Positions 10,863 to 20,361 of a DNA stretch of 64,000 bases are shown in pieces (the first letter of the stretch is position 1; every line of letters begins with the position of its first letter). The DNA is taken from NCBI RefSeq assembly GCF_000226095.1, contig NC_016476.1, positions 1,426,001 through 1,490,000 on the forward strand. The letters are read 5' to 3'. Origin of the DNA: Thermothelomyces thermophilus ATCC 42464 (lineage: Eukaryota > Ascomycota > Sordariomycetes > Sordariales > Chaetomiaceae). The position numbers and the translations under genes are program-made. The notes under the pieces were generated by a model. It had not been told where the DNA came from. It did not search any database and was given only the letters and a program-made list of their open reading frames with translations.

Positions 10863-12378
10863 ATGGCCAAAGTAGCAGCAGCGGCAATCGTTGCCGAACA
10901 AGTCGCCGCAACAGGCGTTGAAGCAGCGGCAGCGATTGCGATCGCAGCGCCCACCCTCCCCCTCAAGATCTGCCTCACTCACCTGCCAAATCCAGCCCCC
11001 AAAGGCTCGCCGTACGCTCCCCTACTTCCCCCAATCCTCTCAAACTCGAGAGCTAATTAATAACCACGGCCAATACCCCATCAGCCACCCGGCACTCGCC
11101 CGCTCCCAGCACACCCTCACCGTCATCCGCAACAAGGCCTTCATATTTGGCGGCCAGGACGCCTCCGGCGCGCTCTGCCCGCCAGGAATCCACACCATCA
11201 CCCTCCCAGCCGCGCCCACGGTCGCCACGGACCCCGCCAGCGCCTCCTCTCTCTCCGGCCGGGGAGGCGGCGGCGGCGGCGGCGGCAAGGAGCAGGAGGA
11301 GGGAGAGGAGGGCGGAGAGCCGGACGCGGGAGCCGCGTATACGTGCTACCCGCCCTACACGCTGCAGGACGCCTCGACGGGCGAGACGCTAGTGCCGCAG
11401 CCCCGGGCGGGACACGCCGCGTGCGCGCGCGGCGGGCGGTACCTGCTCGTCCAGGGCGGCCGCGGCGCGGACGGGAGGCCCGTGGAGGAGGGCAACTGCA
11501 TCTGGCAGTGGGACTGCGAGGGCCTGAGCTGGGCCAAGCTGAGGGGCCCATCGCAGCTGGGGGTGGAGATGGCCCCGGGGCGCTGGGGGCACTGGATGTT
11601 TGCGGACGAGGACCAGGGGTTCTTGGTGATGGTGGGAGGCAAGACAAGGGATGATGGTGGCGGTGATGGAGGAGGGTCGGAGAGGGAGGCGTGGATGTAT
11701 GACCTCCATGCGGCCGCGTGGACGACGTTGCCGCGATTGACGGCCCGGCCGCTGGCGGCGGCGTACGCGGCGGGGAAGATCTATATTATCTCGAGTGGCG
11801 AAGGAGATATCGCTCCCGGAGACGCCAAGTTGGGCGGAATGGTGCACTTCCTGGACATGAGGGAGTCGCCGACGGAGCGGGAGAAGCCCGGCGCGTTGGC
11901 GTGGCAGAGCGTTCGGTTCCCGGCAAATCCACTCGCTCCAGGGCCGCAGCCAAGGGCAGGCGGGGCATTGGTGCCGCTGAGAACCGGGCACGGGAGAGTG
12001 TACCTGGTTTACCTGTTTGGGTGCTCTGATGAGGGGGGTCGTAAAGGGGAGAAAGAGTACTATTCGGATATCTGGACGCTGCAGCTGCCCGCTCAGACAC
12101 GCAGTGCCGCCGCTGTCAAAGACAAGATCCGGGAGAAGCTGCCCCGTTTTGAGTCTGGGGAGTTTCGATGGGCAGAGGCAGAGATTGTCCCTACGGAACA
12201 GATAGCAGCGGGTGGGAAGGTACATCCCGGGCCAAGGGGGCTTTTTGCTGCAGATGCATGCTTAGACGGACACGGGGTGATGTTGTGGGGAGGGATCAAC
12301 GCAAAAGGTGAGGCGGAGGGTGACGGATGGGTTTTAAGGCTGGCTCATGGTTACGCGGATAGCGACAGGTATGAGTAA
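10863..12378 (+). CDS. Kelch-repeat protein
   Basis: Two exons: 10863-11011 and 11085-12378, giving 480 residues. The intron (GTACGC...CATCAG, containing CTAATTAATAAC) rejoins the frame as GSP-HPALARSQHTL. Residues 1-35 are Ala-rich. Kelch-like blades follow, recognisable by SQHTLTVIRNKAFIFGGQD, RAGHAACARGGRYLLVQGG, GRWGHWMFADEDQGFLVMVGG, AAAYAAGKIYII and a final GLFAADACLDGHGVMLWGG. A Gly/Glu-rich insert lies near residues 120-150. Kelch propellers are protein-binding scaffolds and no enzyme domain is attached, so the role is unknown. The protein is likely cytosolic. Longer frames that read upstream without splicing the intron are less plausible because they lose the repeat register. Confidence 0.82.
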
Positions 12379-12614
12379 GGAGATCGGGCCATGACAGCCG
12401 CTGAGCCATATTGATTGTGCTTCACCTATTATTATATGCTACGACTGTATGCAGGGAACATTAGAAATAACACAGAACTGAAGCATGATTCCTGATGTGG
12501 TCTCTTTAGCTGGTCCCCGCCGTATGAGAATCGCGATGCCTCTACCAGTGGTAGCTTCTGTCTGTCCTATGTCGCTGACTTGAATCAGATGGAGCCCAGA
12601 GGTTCGGCCTGCAT
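12379..12614. other. Short gap before the carboxylesterase fragment
   Basis: No catalytic-domain coding sequence is found here, although a complete carboxylesterase would need about 400 more residues upstream of the fragment that follows. Confidence 0.5.
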
Positions 12615-12992
12615 GTGTTTATGCGTCTGTGGTTAGAGCTCCTATTTGGAGAGTCTGACAATGACCTCAAATGTGCCTTCTTCTTCTGTCCGGCCTACAG
12701 GGCGGCGCGGGCGCGCATCGCTGCGCACGGCGGAGAGGTGCCCGTGTACAGTTACGTGTACGCGGGGAACTTCAGCAACATCAGCCCCAAGGGCTGGATG
12801 GGCGCGCACCACGGGGCGGAGCAGCCGATGGTGTTTGGTACGCATTCACTCGTTCGGGGCGAGTCGACCGAACTGGAGTATGTGACACCGTATGCGATGC
12901 AGGACGCGGGGGTCAGCTTTGTGGCGACGGCGGGGAGGGGGATGACGGTGGAGGGATGGGATGCGAAGGGGCAAGTAATTAGATGGTGGTAG
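12615..12992 (+). pseudogene. C-terminal fragment of a type-B carboxylesterase
   Basis: An open stretch encodes about 110 residues that closely follow the end of fungal type-B carboxylesterases: FFFCPAYRAARARIAAHG, then VPVYSYVYAGNFSNISPKGW, MGAHHGAEQPMVFGTH, and STELEYVTPYAMQDA. The GAHH...AE..FG block contains the family's catalytic-histidine region. The nucleophile elbow (GESAG), the oxyanion region and the N terminus are absent from the preceding 250 bp, which belong to the Kelch gene's 3' flank. There is no in-frame ATG at the 5' edge. I read it as a truncated, non-functional remnant whose 5' part was lost by deletion or rearrangement. Confidence 0.8.
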
Positions 12993-13543
12993 GGTGGTTG
13001 AATTTGGGAATGGAGCTCCGGCGAGGTTGACGGATACGACCGAGTTGGAGAGGCAATGCCGGGATATGGGCCTAAGTTGACTTAGCTTGGTTGGTTGAAC
13101 ACTGAATGCTACCGCCGTTCGGCGAGATCCTCTTGGTCTCGGAACATCCATTGTTGGCAGAAGCGACCGGCGCTAATCCGAAGGATCGAGGCGAAATCTT
13201 CCTCCCCGCTTTTTTTTTTTACAGGAACCAGACAAGGGCAACGGCCCGAACAAACAACCCCCGGCGACTGAAAACGTTTTCGCGACCATTTCCACTAATT
13301 AATTACACTTGCAAACCCCAGAAGTACGCTGCTTTGTTAGGAGATTATGAAGACGCTCGCATGCTGTGTTCAGTGTAGCGGATACTGCCCCAACAAAAAA
13401 AAGGCAAGAGGAGAAGCCTTCAGAATTCAATTCTTGCTGCGAGCCCCCCCTCGGAGTTCTCGACTCGGTCAGCTTCCCGGTATCGCACGATAACTCGGTT
13501 AAATGTGGGGGTAGTAACGGCGAAGGATTCATGCCAAGCACGA

Positions 13544-13552
13544 TTATCTGAT
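13544..13552 (-). promoter_or_regulatory. SREA/SRE-type GATA site (ATCAGATAA)
   Basis: The plus strand reads TTATCTGAT, a perfect minus-strand match to ATCWGATAA. That is the extended GATA site bound by the iron-responsive repressors SREA (Aspergillus) and SRE (Neurospora). It lies about 600 bp upstream of the siderophore-transporter ATG. Confidence 0.6.
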
Positions 13553-13988
13553 CTCCTGATTGATAAGTTTTCTGTGTGGGCCTGTTCCCCCACCTACAGG
13601 TGCACCACCACAACCAGGGAAAGCAGCATGAAGCAGGCATTTACCGACCTCTTGCCCGTTTGGTCACATAGCCAGATATAGATGGGGTCCGGAGACCCTG
13701 GGAACCTTGGGATATCCCAGTTCATTCTTTCATGTTATTTTCTTTGTGTGAGCAGCAGCTCCGAGGGAATGGCACGATGTATCCTGCGTCGTGCGGCGAA
13801 TGCCGCATCATTGTGCATGTACATACATCGGAGGAGTTACCTAATAACATGAGAGCGTTTTGTTCTACCTTGTAAGGTTCAATTGGAACAAAACTAGGGG
13901 AGTGACGGCTCCCTGAGGCCAAGAACCTATTAAGCCCACTTTTATTCCATTCGACTGCAACAAGCAGACGCCGACCCTGCTAGAAACG

Positions 13989-13997
13989 ATCTGATAA
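13989..13997 (+). promoter_or_regulatory. SREA/SRE-type GATA site (ATCTGATAA)
   Basis: A perfect ATCWGATAA match about 160 bp upstream of the siderophore-transporter ATG. In related fungi this site mediates repression of iron-uptake genes when iron is sufficient. Two such matches in 600 bp, directly before a siderophore transporter, make chance unlikely. Confidence 0.7.
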
Positions 13998-14155
13998 AAG
14001 GAACGTTCTCCAACACCCTGGCCAATCCTCCCTCCTCACTCCTTCTTTTCGGTTTCGTGGCTTACAATTTACTCAACCAACGCCTGCTTTCTGATCCACG
14101 CGTCTGATTCTCGCGTCTTTCCCGCAGATCTCGAACTAGACTCCCCACACAAAGA

Positions 14156-16008
14156 ATGAAGAGAAGCGATTTCCTTTCTTGGCTGCGGCGCGCAGAGGCG
14201 CCCGTAGCACAACAGGAAGTTTCTCCTCAGAAAGTCGCTACCGATAGAGAAGCAAGCATGGCCAACGACGTTCCCCCCCTTGCACACAATGTCGACCGTG
14301 ACTCGGACGAGATTTCGCTGGGTGCCCAAGCCGGCGTCCAGGGCGTCGAGGCGCTTGCCAAGGTTTGGACAAAATCCCACCTCATCCTCGCATACGTCTG
14401 GTAAGTTTTTTTGCAGCCACGGTCGCGCCGTTCCCGCCACTGATGTCGCCGCTATCTAGCATCTGGTGCATTGCCTTCGTAGACGCCATGCAGCAGGGCA
14501 TGTCGACGACCCTGACGCCGTACGTGACGAGCTCGTTTAGCAGCCACTCTCTGACGGCCGCCACATCCATCTTCTCCAGTCTAATCGGCGGTCTCTTCAA
14601 ACTGCCACTCGCCAAGATCCTGGACGTCTGGGGTCGCCCCCAAGGCTTTGTCACCATGATGGTTTGCCTGACAATCGGCCTGATCATGATGGCCGGCTGC
14701 AATTCTGTCGAGACGTATGCGGCCGGCCAGGTGTTCTACTGGGTTGGATACAACGGCATCACTTACACGATTTCCATCTTCATCGCCGACACCTCGGCAC
14801 TCAAGAACCGAGCCTTGATGTTCGCCTTTGTATCTTCGCCCTACATCATAACCGTGTGGATCGGCGGACCGTTAGCGGATGCTTTTTACAACGGGCCTGG
14901 CTTCCGTTGGGGCTTCGGTGCCTTCGCCATCATCACGCCCGCGATATGCTCACCACTTCTCGCCTTGTTCTACATCAACTACCGAAAGGCCAGAAAGATG
15001 GGCCTCATCCCGGACCGGAAGAGCGACCGTACGTTATTGCAGTCGCTCAGGCACTATGCCATTGAGTTCGACCTGGTTGGCCTCATCCTGATCACGGCCG
15101 GCATGGCCCTGCTTCTGCTGCCGTTCAACCTCTATACCCGACAGGCTGAAGAATGGAGGTCGCCCATGCTGATCGCCTTCTTCATCGTTGGCGGCCTGAT
15201 GCTGATCGCCTTCGCCTTGTACGAGAAATTTCTCGCTCCCAAGACATTTATCCCTTACGAGCTGCTCATGGACCGCACCGTTCTGGGCGCCTGCACCCTT
15301 GCCGGAGTGCTGTTTGTGTCGTTCTACATCTGGGACAGCTACTTTTCGTCATTCCTCCAGGTGGTAAACGGCCTCGACATGACAAAGTCGTCCTACATCC
15401 TCAACGTTTACAGTATCGGAAGCTGCTTCTGGTCCCTGGTGGCTGGCGTTTTGGTTCGCGTCACCGGCCGTTTCAAATGGTTGGCCGTCTACTTCGGCTT
15501 GCCCGTTACGATCCTCGGGGTCGGTTTGATGGCCTACTTTCGCCAACCGGATGTCAACATTGGCTACATTGTCATGTGTCAGATCTTCATCGCCGTGGCG
15601 GGAGGGACACTCGTCATCTGCGAGCAGATGGCCGTCATGGCAGCCACCACGCACCAGTACATTACCGTCGTGCTCGCCGTCGAGGCCATGTTCGCGAGCG
15701 TCGGCGGCGCCATCGGCTCGACTGTTGCGGGAGCTATTTGGAACGGCGTCTTTCCAAAGAAGTTGGCCCAGCACCTTCCGCCCGAGTCACAGGGCAGCTT
15801 GACAACCATTGTCGGCTCACTCGAGAAGCAACTGTCGTACCCCATGGGTTCGCCCACGCGGACGGCGATTCAACACGCGTACGGCGACGCGCAGCGCATC
15901 ATGATCATTGCATCGACGGTCATTCAGGTTATCTCGGTTGCGTCGGTGGTTGTTTGGAAGGACTTCAGGGTAAAGGACTTCAAACAGGTCAAGGGCTTGG
16001 TCATCTGA
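14156..16008 (+). CDS. Siderophore-iron transporter (MFS, SIT/ARN family)
   Basis: Two exons: 14156-14400 and 14460-16008, 597 residues. The 59-nt intron (GTAAGT...ATCTAG) rejoins as YVC-IWCIAFVDAMQQ. Residues 1-75 are a hydrophilic cytosolic N terminus. About 14 hydrophobic segments follow, as expected for the SIT branch of MFS drug:H+ antiporters. Family-like blocks include LTPYVTSSFSSHSLTAATSI, LAKILDVWGRP (motif-A-like), FYWVGYNGITYTISIFIADT, LPFNLYTRQAEEW, and near the end VFPKKLAQHLPPESQ. It probably imports ferric siderophores by proton symport at the plasma membrane or vesicles; the ligand cannot be told. Two ATCWGATAA sites upstream predict iron repression. No siderophore synthetase is nearby, so it is not part of a biosynthetic cluster here. 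Confidence 0.92.
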
Positions 16009-16368
16009 GTTGGTGCCACGCAAGGAGATTTTTTCGTTTGGATACCCCTCTTGTCTGTTTGCATATTAGTTGCCTTGGGTGTTCAGGTAATTATGCACAA
16101 AGTACGTATGTATCTGCTGTTCATGTGGCTTCCTGAATTTGGTAAGCGCCAACTGTTCTCATCTCATTCGCCTTTCGTTAATAAGGTACCCATCCCCTCG
16201 GCTTCTTGCATCGAATGCAGCAACTGGGGAACCGAATTTTGGCTCGAGAGGTCCCCGGCATGATTCTGCAGCGGCCCGAAGACATACTAATAACCCCTTG
16301 AAGCCTATTTGGGTTACCATCCTGCGCAAAATGACCCTCTCGACAGCGAACATCAGAGTCCAAAGAGC

Positions 16369-16915
16369 ATGGTGCTGTTCATGCCATATCTTCACTGGGA
16401 GACCGACAGGGGCCGCGCTCGATCTGCCAAGATTGTCAAAGGAGCCCGCAAATACAATCTGAGTTCCATCAGGGACGTGGTCGACCGGGCCAAGAATCGG
16501 CTCGCTCGCACCGAAACCCATGTTACCGTCGCACCGTCCTGGGAATCGCAGCCACAGCCCTCCACGCCTGGGCAGCATATCGACAGGAGAAGGGCGCTCG
16601 GGCATGCCCTCCGGTGCGCGTCTGCGCTTCTGGAAGCGATGAATTCGCATGTTGAAGAACAGCTGACGATGAGGTATCTGCACGCCGAGCCACCCTTGCA
16701 CCCGAGAAGAACCCTCGATCAGGCGTATTACGGGGTTCTCAGGAGTACAGGTGCTCGAGACAGAGATCAAGCGGTGTACCGAGGAACGACCACCCAACCA
16801 CACCAGTGCGTCGGGCCGGAGGCTTGTCCACAGTGCAAAGAAGACATCCGCAAGACGCCTCGAATCCTGATGGTGGATCAGCTCTGGCTCTGGTGCCTAG
16901 ATGAGAGTATGCACA

Positions 16916-16950
<35 letters not shown>

Positions 16951-18540
16951 TTTCACCTTTAATTACATGGTCGGCCAAGTGCTGACACTGTTCAGAAACA
17001 ATTATTACCAGCTTCCCACGTCGCTGGGGCCGAAACAGACCAGATTCCTCGGCAATCTACAAGAGCCTGGGCACACGGCTTCGACATGCACGCCGCGGCG
17101 AGAGTTCGTCCGCCTACGACCTCGCCCTGATGATTATAGACGAGACTTCTCGAGTGTTCTTTGACAGAACCAAAACCGATACGGATCAGCCCAACCTTGT
17201 CGAGCTCTTCAACGCTGCTATCCGCGATCTGACCTACAAGCAGACGGCCGCGTTCAACCAGCTTCTCATCTACACGCATCTTGCTTCTCGCGACTACCGG
17301 CGCCAGCGATACCTGTCGTCTGACGGCCCGACACAGAACCATCTCCTCAACATCAACCCGGAGGGCGAGCTGCTCAAGGAGGTCAAGGACACCCAGGACG
17401 AGCTGCACATCATGATCCGCATCAAGGAGCAGCACCAGGCGGTTGTGGAGAGCTTTGTCAAGCACATTCGACGGGCAGTCACGCCTCTTGTCCGCGCCCA
17501 TCGCCCCTTTGCCGCGCAGACGTCGCCGGGATGGGATGCGGCACTCGGCGCCGCATCGCTCGAGCGCAGCGGTCTTCACCACTCTCAGGACCCGGACCTG
17601 GGTGGCATCCGCGAGGAACAACAACGCCAGAGCGCCCAGCGCACTCTGAACAAAACCGACGTCCTCCTCGAGGACATCGACGAGAGGATCGGCGAGCTCC
17701 GCGCCCTGCAGCAAAACGCCCAAAACACCTCCTCAGCGGTACGCATCCCCTCCCCTCTCCCCCCTCCCGCATACTCTCAAATTACGTACTTAGATTGCCA
17801 TATGACGCCCAAGCTAACGGCATCCTTCCGCAGCTCAAGGACCTCCTGACGCTCAAGCAGCATCAGGCCGGCGTGATCGAGGCGCGCGAGGCGGTCAAGC
17901 AGGCGTAGCTGACGCTCAAGCAGGGGCAATCGATCATGATGTTCACGGTGGTGGCCATCGTCTTCCTGCTGCTGTCCTTCTGCGCGTCCGTCTTTGGGAT
18001 GAACGCGACCGAGTTCAGCGCCGATGCGCGGCTGCCGCTGGTGGCGGAGCTGCGCGTCATGCTCCCCGTCTCGGCCGGCGTCATCCTCGTCTCGTTCGCG
18101 CTGGCCTTCTCGCGCGGCGTCTTGTCCAACGGCGCCGCCGTGCTTGCTCGCCCGCAGCGCGGCCAGCTTCGCGTGGAACACGGCGGCGACCTGGATCGCC
18201 GTCAAAACGGGGCCGTACCTGCTCGGGCGCGAGATGGTCGTCCAGGTGAACCGGCTCCGGGACCGCGAGGGGACGGTGACGTGCGGCATGAAGACGGAGG
18301 TGCTCAGGAGGGATAAGAACCTGGAGAGGGTGCGGGCCGCCGCGCACGTCAGGGCCCTGGCGAGGCAGCGGCAGACGCAGCCGTCGGCGGCGGCGGCGAG
18401 CCGTGGCGGCGGTCAGCCCGTGTTCCGAGCGTCCACCCAGCAGCTCCAGTCCGTTCATGCGCATCTCCAGTGTGAGGAGCGAGGGGATGGAAGATGTCGA
18501 GTTGGGGGAGAGGAGGTCGCAGAAGCAAAGCTCTCAGATC
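16369..18540 (+). pseudogene. Broken CorA-like (Mg2+ transporter-like) domain gene
   Basis: Coding blocks 16369-16906, 16996-17737 and 17834-about 18540 match the C-terminal half of a large fungal family with a CorA-like membrane domain. Visible are MPYLHWETD, LDQAYYGVL..RDRDQAVYR, ILMVDQLWLWCLDE, TIITSFPRRWGRNRPDSSA, long helices, then SIMMFTVVAIVFLLLSF and the CorA-type FGMN motif. The two introns keep frame. The N-terminal half usual in the family (often ankyrin repeats or other domains) is missing and the block has no good start. A TAG at 17906-17908 replaces a sense codon just before the first membrane segment, and the frame shifts by one base near 18140, after which LLARSAASFAWNTAATWIAV and a Lys/Arg-rich tail continue. 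I regard it as an inactivated gene. Confidence 0.75.
16916..16953 (+). repeat. Composite (CT)n-T(n) microsatellite in an intron
   Basis: About 13 CT units followed by 12 T, inside the first intron of the CorA-like pseudogene and upstream of its acceptor. A very similar composite lies in an intron at 37909-37957. Confidence 0.9.
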
Positions 18541-19344
18541 CATCTCGTAGAGGGTAGATGAGATGTTTGATGTACATGTAGCAGGACTGGTAAGGTGAAA
18601 GGGGTTTATGAATCATCAGAGTGTGAGAACCAGGCCTTTGTAATAAAGTAATTAATGTTCCAAATATACGGATTAGGTAGATGATAGGTGATGGGAGCAT
18701 CTTGTTCCATGGAACTCTCCGTCTGGGGTGTAGTGTATAATCGATCATCTATAATTAGTGTGACTACACTAGCGTCACCCCCTATTCACTAATTAGTGCT
18801 AACCTATCGGACCCAAAACGGAGAACCCGCCCCCGTTAGGGAACCACGGCCAGGATGGTAGGCTACAAGGGCGCCTAAGCCTGACCACGCAACCTTGTCG
18901 AGTAATGGATTAGGCTTCCGCTGGCAAGGTAATTAGCAAGCGCGCTAACCGCGAACAAGGCAGAATTCCGGAAGAGGGCCAGGGCACTGAACTCTCGTCA
19001 GATTCACGACCTACATGCATCCATCGGCCGATTACGGATCCTATAACCAGGGGCGTTGTCAGACGATCCAGACCGAACCTGTCAGATTAACACTTTTTAA
19101 CTGCGCTGGACCTTATCATGCTGTAGTTACGCCGTACCTAGTCACCTCCTGTCTAATTACATCTTCTTTCAATTATTCTCCTACGCAGTAGACCAAATAA
19201 TTACCTTGATTGAGGCTTTGACACCAAAGCACACCTCTTCGTCAAAGAGAGACGGGCGACAGCCGTTTGACAGCGAAAGACTCTCCCCTCCACAATCACG
19301 AACCCTAATTACGCAGTAATCAGTGGTTTAAACCCCTCCCCCCC

Positions 19345-19384
<40 letters not shown>

Positions 19385-19392
19385 CCACCAAC
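18541..19392. other. AT-rich intergenic region
   Basis: No gene seen. At least seven TAATTA words lie between 18640 and 19310. The stretch ends in a C8 run and a 36-T run just before the next ATG. Confidence 0.65.
19349..19384 (+). repeat. Run of 36 T next to a start codon
   Basis: An uninterrupted poly-T tract ends 8 bp before the ATG at 19393, preceded by a C-rich pyrimidine tract. Poly-T/pyrimidine tracts are common in fungal promoters, but this one is long and unusually close to the ATG. Confidence 0.95.
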
Positions 19393-20361
19393 ATGGCGGC
19401 CCTCCCGCCCGGCGACTTTCACTTCTTCCCCGTCCCTGGCGCCCCCATCAACCCGCCGCCCATCGTGCTCACCCGGTCAACGACATGGACCTACTGCGGC
19501 CCGCTGCTGACGCTCGGGAACGACGACGACAACAACAACAACAACAAGAACAACAAGAACAACGACGACGCGACAGCGGCGGCAGCAGCAGCAACAGCAG
19601 CAGCCAAGCTCCCGCCCACCTTCGCCGCCTGGTCGGCGCACACGCTCGCGCCGGGCTCGGCCCCGCTCCTCCCGCGGCTCGTCCCCTTCCTGCGGGCGAC
19701 CCACGTCTTCCTGCGCCGCCACGGCGTCCACCACTACTGGCTCACCCTCCGCGCGTCCAAGCCGACGCACGACTTTGACACGGCGCGCTGGCACACCGAC
19801 GACGACTTTTTCGAACCCCCTCGCGGTGCCAGCAGTACCAGCGACGACAGCAGCAGCAGTGGAAGCAGTAGTAGTAGTACCCGGATCCGGTGGAAGCTGT
19901 GCGGGACGCTGCAGGGTCCGGGGACGCTGTTCGCGGCGGAGGCGGCGCGGCCGCACGCGTGCGCGGTGGTGCGGTGCGCGGCGTGCGGGCGGAGGGGCGA
20001 GGCGGTCCGGGAGGAGGCCCGGGCGGGCCTGGCCGGGGCACGGGTCGCGCAGACGGCCTCGGGCGGCGCCGAGATCGCCTTCTTCCGGCTGGGCGAGGAG
20101 GAAGGGGCGGTGCACTCGGAGCCGCCGATCGACCGCGACCGCGTCTTCGTCAACGTCGTCCCCGGCACCGAGGCCGATCTGCGGGCGCTCATGGCCCGCT
20201 GGGGCATGGAGTTCCCCCGGAGCTGGACGCTCGGAGTCCCCGTGACGATTCTCCCGCATACTGGCGACGGGGATGATGATGATGATGCCGCTGCGGCGGG
20301 CGGGGAGAGCAAGACGGAGGAGGTACTACCGAGCGCCAGGCATCTCGAGGCGGCGGCGTAG
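19393..20361 (+). CDS. Conserved-looking fungal protein of unknown function
   Basis: A single exon of 322 residues. A short N-terminal block (LPPGDFHFFPVPGAPINPPP) is followed by a low-complexity Asp/Asn/Ala insert (about residues 45-75). The core runs from FAAWSAHTLAPGS to VPVTILPHTGD. Core motifs include FDTARWHTDDDFF (an H-x-D-like pair) and LCGTLQGPGTLFAAE, then VVRCAACGRR and DRVFVNVVPGTEADLRALM. The H-x-D followed by a GPGTLF element recalls 2-oxoglutarate/Fe(II)-like folds, but I cannot confirm that and would not assign a function. A second Ser-rich insert sits near residue 145. Strong GC3 codon bias supports expression. The poly-T tract directly before the ATG is odd. Confidence 0.7.
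   Translation: MAALPPGDFHFFPVPGAPINPPPIVLTRSTTWTYCGPLLTLGNDDDNNNNNKNNKNNDDATAAAAAATAAAKLPPTFAAWSAHTLAPGSAPLLPRLVPFLRATHVFLRRHGVHHYWLTLRASKPTHDFDTARWHTDDDFFEPPRGASSTSDDSSSSGSSSSSTRIRWKLCGTLQGPGTLFAAEAARPHACAVVRCAACGRRGEAVREEARAGLAGARVAQTASGGAEIAFFRLGEEEGAVHSEPPIDRDRVFVNVVPGTEADLRALMARWGMEFPRSWTLGVPVTILPHTGDGDDDDDAAAAGGESKTEEVLPSARHLEAAA

Larger units (their letters stand above)
12993..14155. other. Promoter region of the siderophore transporter
   Basis: There is no supported gene. It carries a CTAATTAATTAC word near 13296, a T run at about 13208 and two SREA-type sites listed separately. Confidence 0.6.
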
